Source of the DNA: Albifimbria verrucaria
Lineage: Eukaryota > Ascomycota > Sordariomycetes > Hypocreales > Stachybotryaceae
Assembly (NCBI GenBank): GCA_020081605.1
Contig: JAHREC010000013.1
Coordinates: forward strand, 6,076,001-6,140,000
Reading direction: 5' to 3'
DNA: 64,000 bases
The first letter of the stretch is position 1. Every line of letters begins with the position of its first letter. The translations under genes and the position numbers were made by a program. The notes under the pieces were generated by a model that did no database searches, was not told the origin of the DNA, and saw only the letters and a list, made by a program, of their open reading frames with translations. Of the stretch, positions 31,165 through 42,349 are shown in pieces.

Positions 31165-34100
31165 TCATTCAGCCTTGGGCTCAACGTCTATCACACCCCT
31201 CGAGAACCACTCCGAAATCGTTGCGAATCTGTCATCACTGCTCTCTAGGTTCGCCTTGAACAGCTCGTGCCTTTCTGCCCTCTCCCGCTGTCCCTCTCTC
31301 ATCTTGCGAATCACCTCGTTCTCGCCAGAGCACTTAGGACACTCAGGCTCTCCGTCTCCGCCGCCGCCACGCAGGCACCGCTGATGGAAGCTATGCTTGC
31401 ACAGGAAATGCACTGCAGGAAGGTCCAGGCCTTGCCCACAGTCGGAGCATCGCGTTGCCTGGAAGACGGCAGGCTTGCTACCTAGGTCGGACAGTTCCGT
31501 ACGACGCTTCTCCGTGTCGGTCCGCAAGGTATCAATGCGCTTTCGATTGAGTGCGATTTCGTTGCGCTCGCGGGTGATAGTGTCGTGAAGATATGGCTTG
31601 ATCATACCCATTGTTGCTACTCCCCGCCAGACGACTGGCCAACAAGCGTTTGAATCACCTGCAAGGGCGCCATAAGACCGTCTTTGTCAATCTTCGCCAG
31701 CACGGCAGCGAGCTCATCCTGGCCAGCCTCATCAAGAACTCGTGGGTCCGAGGTCAAGTATGCTAGAGCGGCGGGATATAACTGGGGCTCTTCTGGGCCG
31801 TATTTCCTCAATGCCTTGATGGCGCCACGAGTATCCTTTGCAGCAGTGTATGATCTAAAGATGTCAAACAAGAGCCCCGCTTGCTCCTTGACGAGCACTG
31901 TTCCATCCTGGAAGTCTGACAAGTGCGATAGCAATAGAACGTTGGAGCTTTCCATGGGTACGTGCTCTCCTTCAATAAGCTTCTTTGCCTTGGCCTCCCA
32001 CTCTTCCTTCTGTTGTCCCTTCTTCTCGCTTGATTTGTATAAATACATTTCAAACAACGTAGTATACAGATCTGTACGATCAGAGTCTTTTAAGTCCTTT
32101 TCTTTCAGGCACGCTTCTAGGAAGAGTATAAACTCATCTGGGTGGTCGATGAAGGATGAGAACGCAGCTCTCGGCGGGGTGGCGCGTACTTCGGAGTGGG
32201 AATATCGTCGTCGTCGATAACAAGAGGTGCATCGCTAACCGTAGGTCTCGATGCTCCGCCGCTTGCAACAGACGAGGGGTTCATGTATGGTAGTGGGAGG
32301 AGGTTAGACAGGTTCTGTACAGCACTGGCTGCTCCAGCGGCAAAGCCACCGGCGGAAGAAGTTCCTGATTCTTCGCTTGTGATGATGGTTCGCCTTGGCT
32401 TGTATTTGCCCGTATAGTAGTCCACAAATAATTTTGTTGCATCTTCAGGACAATGCTCGATCAAAACCCTGGCGTACTTTTGCAGACAAGAATATGCCTA
32501 TAGAAATGTCAGATAATACCATAGATGGTTCAATCAGTAGTGACATACGACTGCGGGATCTTGACGCCATATGAAGTCAAGTGCCTCGGCGTAATCCTTC
32601 GAGTCTTCAATAAGGATATCAACGACGAGCTCAGTCTCTCCGTGCTTCTTAGCAAGGTAAGCAGCCTGGTCGTAATAACCGCCTTGACGACACATGACAA
32701 TGGCTGTCTCGAGGTCAAACTTGAGATCACCAGGAGATTTGATAAACTTTTCCAGCTTCTCCACATCCTTCAGCTTGGCGTAGCAGTTCAACAGCAGTGT
32801 GGTATGGTCAGCGGTGGCTTTGCGGTGTTCGTGAAGCTGTTCCAAGTACTGAATGAGGTTGTGTATGCGTTGGGTATCAAGGAACTATAGCCATTAGTAC
32901 TGCGTAGCAAATTTCAAGGCTAATACTCACTTTACGGATGACTTGTGAAGGCTCGGTAGCATCTATAGCACGAATATACTGTGACATTGCCCCGTCATAG
33001 TCACCTTTCTGATACAGATGGTCTCCAAACCTGCGGTGGATAAGACTGTGCTCTTGTGCGCCCATGCCCTCATTCTGCGCCAGCTCAATAGCCAGAGGAA
33101 ACATGTTGCGCTGGTACAGCATTTCCAAACGCTGTTGGAGTGACTTCTCGTGGAATCGGTAGATCTGTAATAACCGATCAGATAATGTTCGCTTTATGCA
33201 GATGAGTAGTACTATACCTTTCCTTCTTGGGTCATGGTAAACAGATCTCCCATACCTCGAAAATGAATCGTACCGGTGAAATCAGTGTTTCCGTATGCGC
33301 TATCACTCTGAGATCCGGTTCCAGAAGCACAAAAGTTGATGCGTTAAAGAGCGCCTCAGATGTGTCGCCACCAAAGCGTCTTCTCATAGCCTCGGGGTCT
33401 CGGGTACTGCTTGATGGTGGACAAGACAGGGCGATGTAACTCTGATACGTCGATATGAGGCTCTTGGGTGATTCGTACGCACGAGGAGGGCCGCGTCCAT
33501 CCAGGTTGTACGTGTAAATGGCATCTTGACGAGCAACAACAATGTCACCCGTGTTCTTGTCAAGAGACATGCACCCAAGCGCACAGCCACTGTCCTCGAC
33601 AGTCTTGGGAGGCAGGCCTTGCCCTTCTTGGACAAGCCAAGCTTCAGTATTCTCGATGTAGTAGAAACAAACAGGGTCGTGAGTTTCTCGTCGGTCGCAA
33701 GTTGAACGCCGGTCACAGGCTCTTCGGACTCGAACACGATGCGCTGTCTCGCTCCAAGGTCGTGAACAAGGTCACCACGGATTACGGTGACTGCACCATT
33801 GGCGAAGCCAACAGCAATCTGGGTGAGGTCGTCCAGTGCGGCAAAAGCTGAGATCTAGACCCAAGTTAGTTTATGCACCAATTTTGTGATCAGTAGCTCG
33901 TGAGATTAGCTTACTGGGAACTGTCGCTTTCCGTTGTTGATCGAGATAGTGCTCAGGCAGGTCGGCATATTTGACTTCTTGACTAGCTTGTCCAATGCCC
34001 AGACCTTGAGGACCGGCTCGCTGCTCATGTCTTCCTATTTATGAAATCAGCCACTGGAAGCAGACCTCGAGGATATCGCAGTACGATCATGCGGCGTTAC

Positions 34101-34435
34101 TCACGGAGACGGTCACTAGCAGGCTCGTCCCCTCAACCTGTCGCATCTGCGTTATGGACCCCGTATCGTGCGCTTGGAACTTGCGCAGAGCCTTGAAGCT
34201 CTTCCCAAAAATGCTGACCCATCCTGTGTTCGACCCTATAAACAGGCTTTCGGATCCGGTGCAGAGACTCGACACCTCGTTGCTCTCGAAGAGCTGGCGG
34301 GTCTCGTCATCGGGAGAGAGATCTGGGCGACTTCGAAGAAGTCGAAAGACTTCCACTAGGAGTTGTGAGCGTTGTGTATCCTCTAAGCACAAGTTACATG
34401 AGGAGCCTCGCGGAGTCACCTACCGAGATCGCCAT
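31165..34435 (-). CDS. VPS11: VPS11 (PEP5), HOPS/CORVET core subunit with RING-H2, five frameshifts
   Basis: Seven exons: 34435-34424, 34355-34105, 34034-33915, 33854-33218, 33164-32931, 32884-32549 and 32497-31165; all six introns (46-70 bp) have GT-AG ends. Repaired length 975 residues. The N-terminal beta-propeller begins MAISWKSFDFFEVAQ; then come helical clathrin-type repeats (QYIRAIDATEPSQVIRK, HTTLLLNCYAKLKD) and a C-terminal RING-H2 at about 880-925 with CSDCG, CKHSFHQRC and CPKC. Vps11 is shared by the HOPS and CORVET tethering complexes, needed for endosome and vacuole fusion; its RING holds the complex core together. Frame breaks near 34312, 33622, 33249, 32173 and 31622 each need one more base. 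The tiny 12-base first exon was found by homology of the protein start, so it is slightly less certain. Confidence 0.93.
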
Positions 34436-35031
34436 TGTTGGGCATTGCAGTACGTCTGTGGTTGCAGGAGATGCGCTGATGACGATGTGCCTGGAAGCTG
34501 GTCGGCTTAAGCAACTCCCCAGCCTTTCCTATTATGGACAGGTGCTGTAAGAGCCCCTTGTCGCCCATTGCAGCTCCCCACCCTCTGATGCTCCAGTAAG
34601 GTAGGTACCTGCTGTGCTTGTACCTGAAGCCCCTCCCCACCTAACTGATAGGTAAGATTGACGATGGAATCATAGAAGCCCATGTTCAGAAGGGCATTCC
34701 CATTTACACGGTTTATGCATTAGGCTCCCTGATAAGCATTTACCATGGTTGAAACAGCATCTCAGTCGCTTCTCGTTCCTTTCACATCTTCATCACCATT
34801 CAATGCGTATTGACAAGCCTCAGCCACTGAGCCAATGCGTAACAGAGTTCAAGGGTATCTTACATGTTCATGGAGCTTCAACCGCTCTGCAAGGACTATA
34901 CTAAACCAAAGCAACTTTCTATAATGTTCCAGATAATAGCGTCAGCCGTGCGCCAACCACCCCCGGTCCTAACCTTCCGAACACCCGTCATAAAGGCAAA
35001 TCAAATAGCAAAATCGCACACCACCGCGTGC
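34436..35031. other. Intergenic gap
   Basis: About 600 bp upstream of VPS11 and downstream of the next minus-strand gene. One AGGTACCT palindrome at 34603-34610. No gene. Confidence 0.6.
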
Positions 35032-36262
35032 TCACTCCTCCTTCGGCGCCGGCGCCATCGTGGATGCGTGGCCCGCCTTCTCCGATCTATCGTCCGGTAC
35101 TTCCTGAGGACTGGCCAACTGGTTCATCACAGCTGCGTTGCTGCCGCTTACACTCTCCGCCCTGCCATGCCCGAACAGGCCACTCCTGATGCTTGCGCCG
35201 TCTCCTTTGCCCGCATACACGCTATTCCGTTCGCTTGCGATGGCTGGAGCAACGCCCGTGGTAGAGTACATGCTAGTGCGCTCCGCCCCGGCCCTTATGC
35301 TGCTGCCATGAAGACCGGGTGTCGTAGGCATTCCTCCTGAATCAATGTTGGCGCTAAGAACGCTGAGCGGCAGACTCTCCCGGCTTCCACCCCATAACGA
35401 AGATGGTGCCAGCGCCCGCACCGATGCATCCGTGTCCATCGAGCGGCGACGGTGTCGTTTGCTTGACGACGCAAGCGTCAGGATGGACGCGTTGTCGGTC
35501 AATAGATTATGGGCTGTAGCCGAAGTGTAGGTGGTTGGGTGGCCTGTGGGGGCTAGGTGGGCAGGGATCGCTGACGCAGGAGACGTCGTCGGGAAAGGTT
35601 GGCTGAATTGGATGGATTGTGTGTTGTTTTGCGTCGGACCTGAGCCTGCATGGCCGTTAGGGGCCATGGATTGAATCGTAGTCAAAGTCGTGGTCAAAGA
35701 CCGTACCGAAGGGGCCGGGCTCGAGAATGTGCTGTCACCGCCTCGCCTAGAGTCCATCCCCCTCCAACCGTGCGACTGGTCCCGGCCAATGAACTGGCGC
35801 CGTGGCTCGGCGCCATGATAGAGTGCGTTCCCTCGTGGTCTGTCGAGACAGTTCCAGCCATGCTCCTTCCGCCGGCGGTGGGTGGCGCCGTGTCCTCGGT
35901 CGAGTCGCGTCTTGAGCGGTCGAGCGAAGTATTGCTACCACTCCGCGCGGTGGTGAATGAGTGTGCGCTCTCTCCGTTCGTGTCATCGGTGCCAATGTAG
36001 CCAGACTGAGGGTATGGGTTGTTGATCTTAGGGTTGCGCTTCGCCTTCCGGCTCCGTCGGGGACGCTCGCCGTCCGATGACGACTTGAAGTTTGTGAGCT
36101 TCTTCACCCATGTCGCGAATGGCCGTCGACGTTGGGCCTGACGGTCTAGGCCTATGTTAGTACTTGATGGCATGTTGGAGCAGGACGAGACCCGTCCAGT
36201 CCGACTCGTGGTGGCATGCTGCGCTTACCATGCGAATCAGGTACGGTATCCGTCGTAGCCAT
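35032..36262 (-). CDS. Conserved Ser/Thr/Gly-rich fungal protein of unknown function, one frameshift
   Basis: Two exons (36262-36229 and 36151-35032) joined by a 77-bp intron; repaired length 384 residues. A basic N-terminal block (LDRQAQRRRPFATWVKKLTNFK) is followed by KINNPYPQSGYIG and then a long low-complexity stretch with the segment PSVRSLTTTLTTIQS and a charged end. This layout occurs widely in filamentous ascomycetes, but I know no established function and give none. Serine-rich stretches with Arg suggest many phosphorylation sites (inference). The frame breaks at the C-run near 35758; one more base makes the two halves continuous. An alternative start in the intron (MPSSTNIG at 36173) would be needed if the intron is not spliced. 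Confidence 0.7.
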
Positions 36263-38114
36263 GAAAGCGAGGCGCGGTATCTAGCTCTTCCTCGATCGAC
36301 AATGGACGGGCGTATCTCGATGACCTCGGTAGCTGAGCTGGAGTCACAGATGGCGTTGCGACGATGGTACAAGAAGAGGGCAGAGTCTTGCTGGTTTACG
36401 AGATTGGTGTGGGGTGATAGCAGAGAGACAGATGGTAGCCACGGAGGGAAACAGAAGTGAATCAAAGCGGGTTCGGACAAGAATCGCCAGGTGAGAGGGG
36501 AATGTTGGGATGGGCCAAAGGGTGAATGATGGGCACCAGTACTAAGAGAACGTGGGATCAATGAATTAAGGCACAGTGCAGCGCAGCAGCGCCTTACACC
36601 ATCTCGTTCACGTCCGCTCAGCCTAACCGCAAATGAACTATGACTATGCGGTATCAGGCTCCAGGCACAGGTACCATCACGTGAGCTGCGTGACCTCACG
36701 GCTCATACCATCTCCAAAGGTACCTGTGGAATCAGCTCCTAATTGCACAGCCTCGAATTATCTGGCTTATGCGGTTGCATGGGCGGATTAGATCCGTCAT
36801 CCGGCCCAGCACGGTACAGCGCGTTCGAAATTACGGCATGGCGAACATGGGCCGAAATGCCAATTGCGGTTTCGCTTATGCATAATCCCCATCGGACGAA
36901 TCGATCAAATGAGCCAGGATTCGTGCATGTGATAAATGCCATCCTTCCTCCGGACAGTAACCTCATTTCACAGTAGATACTATACCAGAATTTCCAAAGT
37001 TTGAGTTGCCCTCAATGAAGTATGATACCTACCTTGATAGACGTGAGGCTCACTGTTGGTATATAGCGGTTCTCTGGCCCTGTTTTCTCTTACGACAAGA
37101 AGCCCACATCCACGAAACTAACAGCACCCACTACCAAGAAGCCACACACCATTCTGTCGCTATTATTGCTACATATACAATACCATAACCCATGTCCAGA
37201 ATCAGCAATACTATTAGGAGATATCTTGCTGCTGTTAAGTACGTCACTGGCCGCAGGAAAAGGAAGGTAAACATGCATCCAAAGCTAAAGGCCAGGACGA
37301 GCCTCCACATTCAACACCAGCAACTACAGCAACAAAGGCTTCCAAAAGGGAATGGAAGTTCCACCAAGGGGCTGAGTTTCCTGGAGACTCGAACAAGTCG
37401 TAGAGGAAGAGGAAAACTGGCGCGGGACATGGGTACTGGAAGTCAAAGATCTGCAGGCCATGGATTGGGGAACGGTCCAGGCAGGTAAGCAGAACGGACG
37501 TGGAGGCAAGTATTCGAGGCAACCAACTCGTCAATTGCCATTCCCCGTTGATGGAAGCCCGTACTTGAGTACATTAAATGGAGGACAAGACGATTTGATG
37601 GTTCAGTTGGGGAAGAGGTAGCATGCATGCCATGCTAGGGTACAGGCTCTAGCAGCTTTTCCTCCGTTGAACCTCTGGCCAAGCTTTGGACCCTGAAACC
37701 CTGCCAATTCCCCACAGAAGCCCCCAGAAAACCCTTGGAGCTCAGTGAGTCCACAATTGCGCAGCTAAACATCTGCACTGTATGATCCGTATTTGGGAAG
37801 ACTTCAGATGGGCAATGCAGGGTCGTCCCGCCTCACAACCCAAGCTATTAGATGCTACCAATGCTACATTTGGGATATCGCGTCCTCACTGCTACGAATG
37901 CACGACCTTTATTATTGTGTGGCAAGACCTTGCCTCATGCACTTACCGAAAGTACTGTGTACAGGTAGACATTCTTGCTGACTAAGATTTCGTCTCCGTT
38001 GATGTCACACTTTCCAGCTATCAGCTAACGTTAGCTATCTCGATAGCTACCTCATTCACTATAATCTTCACAGCACCTCTTTGAGATGATTACTCGACAC
38101 ATCCGCCCTGTGCC
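36263..38114. other. Intergenic region, 1.9 kb, between divergent genes
   Basis: Promoter region for the unknown gene on the left and MLH3 on the right. One AGGTACCT palindrome at 36718-36725. Short frames on both strands lack any domain. Confidence 0.6.
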
Positions 38115-40854
38115 ATGTCTATAAGACAACTTCCTGAAGATGTTGTTCACAAACTTAAATCTTCTGTCATCATCACTTCGCTCAATAATGTGGTCTGCGA
38201 GCTCCTGAAAAATGCGCTGGATGCTGGCAGCACAAAAGTCAACGTCTATATCGACTACAGCCGGGGCAACTGCACCGTAGAAGATAATGGACAAGGCATA
38301 CCCCTTCTGAGTTCAAAGAGGATGGCGGACTTGGGAAACTTCATCGTGGGTGAGTCTGTTCTCTTACTGGCGCATTCTCCTGACTTGCCTTACAGACACC
38401 TCCAAATATCCACCCACACCGAAAGCTCATGGCAGTCATGGAGATTTTCTAGCATCACTTGCCAACCTCTCATTACTCTCTCTCGTATCTCGTCACCACA
38501 ACTCCCTGCATTCACACGCTATTCTCATCCATGGAGGCAGGGTACTTGCCAGGCACTGCCCCTGTCCTCCAGAGCAGGCACTTCATACCTTCCACTACGG
38601 TACGCGAGTCGCTGTGAGAGATCTTTTCGGGTCCATGCCTGTGCGAGTCAAGCATAGGGCTACTTTGTCATCTGAAAAGTCCTACCTCGACAAAGAGTGG
38701 ACTCGTCTACTCCACAATGTGCTTGCCATTCTTATGCCATGGCCCTCAGACGTCACCGTTCTTGTCAGCGACAGCATACAGCAACGTGAAGTGCGACTGA
38801 GGTCCCAAGAGAGTACTGACATTGTCACTCGAGCCTCCAGGCTCTTGACTCAAGCCGGGTTTGCGGATGCTGGTACCATCGACGGGTGGATTCCTGTTTC
38901 TGTGTCGTCTCAGCAGATCAGAGTCAAGGGCTGTATATATCTGCGGCCCGTCGCTACACGCCAGTGCCAGTTTATTAGTCTCGGCATCCACCCTATACTT
39001 GACGAACATGGAACAAATGTTCTATACGAGCAGGTCAACAAGATATTTACAAACTCCGCCTTTTCCACGAGCGATGAGCTCGATTATGACAGCTCTAAAG
39101 AAAATCTCCAAAATCAACCCAGACTCAGACGGGGTATCGAGCGGTGGCCCATGTTCTGTTTCGAAGTTCACCAGAGCGCCTTCCTGCCTCAGAGCATTGA
39201 CCTGATTCTTGACGATCGGCAGTCACACCTAGCAGAAATCATCAATCTGCTGAGAACCTTGTGCTATGGTTTCCTGAAAAAGCATCAAATGCAGCCTAGG
39301 AAGGTCGATTTAAAGCCTAACGGCTCGGTGTTCTCAACTTCTGGAAAATACGGGCGCTCCAAGATAAGCAATAAGAGGTCCTCCAGCATGCCACTTGAGG
39401 TTCGAACGAAGCGTTCTGCTCGTGATGGTCTGGGTCAAACAGTGGAATCGCGACGTTCGGAGAGCCCTTTCAGTGACTGGCACCGAATAAAGTCAGGACA
39501 CGCGACAAGGCCGCTAGCTCTGAATTCTAATAAGTCTTCCTCGCCTACCACAGTACATAATCTACCGCAACCACTCGTAGGTCAAGGCGGCAAGCTATTA
39601 CGCAAACCTTTTCACACAACTTTGGATCACGAAACGGCTGCTGAGGATCAGTCAGAGACAGCGGTAGTTGATTCGTCTAAGATTCAGCTGCATCCTACAA
39701 AAAGCTTGGAAGAAGTATATAATGGTGTTCAACAACCCAGTCATGAGATACAGGATCCTCTTGTTAGTCGAGAGCTTACTGGGAGCCGGGTGAAGCCACC
39801 GCCAAGTGAGTGGCTCCAGGGTGTTCTTCAAGCATGGAAGAATCCAGTGTTTGAGGTAGTTGAGACCCCGATACCTCAAGCGTACGATGAGTCCACGGGC
39901 GGTCAACGGGACGGTAAAGGCCAAGGCTTATCGCGATGGTTCGCACATAGTGGGGACGACAAGACTATGCTTGAATCGGCGTCTCTCGGTTTACAGGGGC
40001 GTGTTTCGAGAAGTGCGCTTTCACGAGCGGAGATCATATCACAAGTTGACCGCAAGTTTATTCTTCTTAAGATGCCAGTAACGCATCTTTCGGAGAATCC
40101 GCAAGGGAGCAGCCTGTCCTGGTCATGGTGGATCAGCACGCAGCAGATGAGAGATGCCAGCTGGAGGCCATTATGGCAGACTACTTTGTCACTGATGACG
40201 GTGGTGAACTGAAGGCAGCCATCGAGAGCTTGGATCGCCCACAATTGTTCGAGGTTTCTTTGAAAGAAGGAGCTCTTTTAGGCAGCATCAGCAGTTCTTC
40301 AAAGCGTGGGGTATCGTCTACTTCATGCAAGATCAGTCTGGATCAAACTCGAATGGATGCTTACTACAAGTAATGGCTCTGCCACCCAGCATTGTGGAAA
40401 GATGCAGAACTGAACCAAGGCTCTTGGTAGAGCTCTTGAGAAAGGAGATATGGAGGCTTAACGATGAGGGACGAGCGCCAGGATCATTCAACCCTACAGC
40501 TCCCTCGGATAGGTCTTTAACATCCCGCTTCAGGCGATGTCCTAGGGGCATTCTGGAGCTCCTCCATTCCAGGTCTTGCCGAAGTATGACCCAGTGACCT
40601 AATGACCCGAGTATTCCCCACAAGTTACTAACAGACGAGTAGGTGCGATAATGTTCAACGACATTTTATCACAGCATGAATGCGAGGACTTGGTCAACCG
40701 ACTAGCCGAGTGCACGTTCCCTTTCCAATGTGCACATGGGCGTTCAAGCATGGCGCCCTTGGTAGGTCTTGGGCCAGGCAATAGGATAGGAGGTTGGGGT
40801 GGGGATAACGGCAGAGTGAGTACAGCACGGTGGAAGACATTCTTGGGGAAATGA
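38115..40854 (+). CDS. MLH3: DNA mismatch-repair protein MLH3 (MutL family), two frameshifts
   Basis: Three exons: 38115-38349, 38396-40583 and 40643-40854; introns of 46 and 59 bp, the second with a TTACTAACAG branch/acceptor region. Repaired length 878 residues. The GHKL ATPase has NNVVCELLKNALDAG and the ATP-lid VEDNGQGI, then HGDFLASLANLSLL and a GTRVAVRDLF segment. The C-terminal endonuclease carries DQHAADERCQLE (about 656), matching DQHA(X)2E(X)4E, plus SCRSAIMFND and FPFQCAHGR. Mlh1-Mlh3 nicks DNA in mismatch repair and makes meiotic crossovers. Frame breaks lie near 40105 (GGG), just before the endonuclease motif, and near 40275. The last zinc-site segment reads CAHGRSS where CAHGRPS is usual. 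Confidence 0.9.
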
Positions 40855-41210
40855 TGCGATGGGGATTATTGAGGATGATGAAATTAGCGAATATGATACC
40901 CAATCTTGGCAGACTTGATACCACCAAAAGCCAATTAGAACATTGAACAGCTTATTATAGAACATATTCCTTTGACTTGTTAGACTTATGCTATCCTAAC
41001 GGTAATCCACAAGATGGTTGGGTCTGCACTGAATGGGTAGGCACCGTTGGAAGGTCAACAAGGTGAGGTAACGATTTAGCACATGGATAAGTTTCCTGTC
41101 TAAGCAACAGTGTGATGGGAAGAAAAAGAACAGCTTCCTTCATAAGTGATGTATGAACAAGACGTATCATCGTTGTAGATAGAGCAAAAAAGGCAAAAAG
41201 AAAGGCGGAT
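40855..41210. other. Intergenic gap before tRNA-Asp
   Basis: 356 bp, AT-rich in the first part, holding the MLH3 3' end. No gene seen. Confidence 0.6.
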
Positions 41211-41282
41211 CTCTCCTGCCGGGAATTGAACCCGGGTCTCAAGCGTGACAAGCTTGCATACTGACCACTATACTACGGAAGA
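41211..41282 (-). tRNA. tRNA-Asp(GUC)
   Basis: Read on the minus strand: GTAGTATAGTGGTCAGTATGC (D-arm), AAGCTTGTCACGCTT anticodon arm with anticodon GTC, and the T-arm CCGGGTTCAATTCCCGG, with G as discriminator. Total 72 nt, no intron. The acceptor stem TCTTCCG against CAGGAGA has one mismatch, C6 opposite A67; the other six positions pair (one G-U). The mismatch could be a base-call error or mean the copy is weakly functional. Confidence 0.92.
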
Positions 41283-42349
41283 TGTTCAGGCGTTGAGCGC
41301 CTGTCGTAGGTGGATCACTTGATGAGAGAGAGCAAATTATTATTTCTTATATATCCCTGCTTTCTGTACTAGCTCGATTTGTTCTCTTCATTTGATTACC
41401 CTACATCTACCACATGCCCATCAACCGAAACACATGGCTGTTTATCTATGATTACTTTGATTAAAATTCTCATGTCTTTAGTAAATTAGCTAAATGAGAC
41501 AGGTATTGCTACATGCTATTCATTCAATTAACTGTTGGCAGATGCATTGGTGGTTAGGTGCTCTTGGACGTTTCCTATCGTGACCTTTTCCAGTGTTATT
41601 TGCGATTTATCACAGGTCCGTGGTCAATACGTAGTATAAATGTGGGCTTGATGATGTTATTTCTATCTGGTTGTGGCCAGTACCCATCAAGCCCGACAAA
41701 TACTGTTTCATGCTGGACAATAAACTTCAAAACAAGCCCTTTGTAGAGCACACCCCAGATAACCTCAGTATGAAGTCATATGGCGAAAAAGGTAAATCCA
41801 CAAGACCTAGACGGAAACTTGGCCATGAGCCTCCCTCACACTTGTCAGGGAAGCAAAACCGCTTGGTGCCTTGGTGCCTCACGTCACAGTAGCCAACAAG
41901 AGCTTGATTGGATAACGTTAGACGGGGTTTGGCAGTCGCTAAAGCTACAGGACACGCTGCGTTACGTTTAGCAGACAGGGGTGCGGGTACATGCTGGCAC
42001 AGGTGCCTCGTGCGCCTCCCAACGGGTACCTTACAGGTACTGGATCCTGCTGAGGCAGCGCGAAAAGTACCTTTAGCTGCTCCCCAGAACACCCCATCAT
42101 CTCATCCAGCTACGACAGCCAACATCACCGATCTACGCACAAAATTCGGCCTCGCTCGAACCTCAGCTCCAGCACACGCGACATCCTCTGACGGGACACC
42201 GCCGCGCGCCGAATCCAGCCCGCTGCACGCTACTGTTGCTGTTGCTACCGCTACCGCTACCGCCACAATAGCCAGCTCGGCAAGCTTCCTACCAGCCTGC
42301 CTCCTCTCGATGCGATAGACCAATTGATCCCCTCTCAAGGCGCGCCGCG
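41283..42349. other. Intergenic region upstream of striatin
   Basis: About 1.07 kb. The last 250 bp are C-rich and probably the striatin leader, with three perfect GCTACC units at 42244-42261. No gene seen. Confidence 0.6.
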
